A stretch of 64,000 nucleotides of DNA, from the NCBI RefSeq assembly GCF_947496725.1, contig NZ_CANMDS010000001.1, positions 496,001 to 560,000 of the forward strand, in the 5' to 3' direction. Positions within the stretch are counted from its first letter, which is position 1. Each line of letters begins with the position of its first letter. The position numbers and the translations under genes are program-made. The DNA is from an uncultured Dokdonia sp. Lineage in GTDB: Bacteria; Bacteroidota; Bacteroidia; Flavobacteriales; Flavobacteriaceae. The notes beneath the pieces were generated by a model. The model did no database searches and was not told where the DNA came from. It saw nothing but the letters and a program-made list of their open reading frames with translations. Positions 63,971-64,000 of this stretch are shown here, piece after piece.

Positions 63971-64000
63971 TATCTAATAGGGAGTTGAAAATAAAAAGTG
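63970..64000 (-). CDS. C-terminal end of a probable sensor histidine kinase (partial)
   Basis: Only nine codons and a TAA are in the window: TFYFQLPIR. That ending is typical of the last strand of a histidine-kinase HATPase domain (GSTFYFxLP). Together with the response regulators and heme oxygenase it suggests a bacteriophytochrome kinase, but the chromophore domain would lie outside the window. Confidence 0.55.
   Translation of the reverse strand, partial: TFYFQLPIR

Noticed and set aside
1-64000. CRISPR array or cas genes
   Set aside because: No regularly spaced direct repeats and no Cas-like proteins. The repeated palindrome is dispersed, not arrayed.

Overview
The window looks like a chromosome segment of a marine member of the Flavobacteriaceae (Bacteroidota). 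The signs are low GC content, almost no Shine-Dalgarno sequences, several TTG/GTG starts, one clear TTG-N20-TAnnTTTG promoter, a surface protein with a type IX secretion (T9SS) sorting tail, and many proteins of flavobacterial type. I would place it near Dokdonia or Krokinobacter, but that is a judgement from gene style and not a search result. A 14-bp palindrome, GCTTTCGCGAAAGC, recurs through the host DNA both inside and between genes (11 perfect and 2 near-perfect copies).

Left host flank (1-20.3 kb): the end of a large T9SS adhesin-like protein; a membrane glycosyltransferase; a compact minus-strand ilvD-ilvB-ilvN-ilvC-ilvA operon for isoleucine/valine synthesis with a possible leader peptide; an aldehyde dehydrogenase; a small unknown gene; the pxpCBA 5-oxoprolinase genes with an NRAMP-like transporter; and a soluble PAS histidine kinase.

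Island (about 20,286-46,298, 26 kb): the Mg-chelatase-like gene comM (yifB) is cut in two. Its 3' half is at 19.6-20.3 kb and its 5' half at 46.3-47.1 kb. A large serine recombinase sits at the inner right end. Joining the two halves at a shared 6-bp core (ACATCT on the + strand) rebuilds the family's SDVALVGGG motif without a gap. The cargo is mainly defence-like. One operon runs hsdM - PD-(D/E)XK nuclease - hsdS - DUF2441-like - nuclease/DUF1643 fusion - 130-aa unknown - NACHT/TOPRIM protein - hsdR, so a type I restriction system encloses five extra genes. Further along are an XRE regulator overlapping a GHKL-ATPase/nuclease fusion, two lipoproteins, a truncated YgjP-like gene, a 626-aa unknown with a zinc-ribbon/HNH-AP2-like partner, and a small serine resolvase followed by a UvrD-type helicase and a YqiA-like esterase. 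Three copies of a roughly 40-bp repeat lie in this region.

Right host flank (47.1-64 kb): a repeat-rich gene-free stretch; an operon of a small membrane protein, tilS, dsbD and an S15-type peptidase; acyl-CoA carboxylase beta; a Coa1-like protein; an alanine/sodium symporter; topoisomerase IB; purC; a PhoH ATPase; a SAM hydroxide adenosyltransferase with a small monooxygenase-like gene; and a minus-strand signalling cluster (kinase tail, two response regulators, heme oxygenase, AraC regulator) suggestive of bacteriophytochrome signalling.
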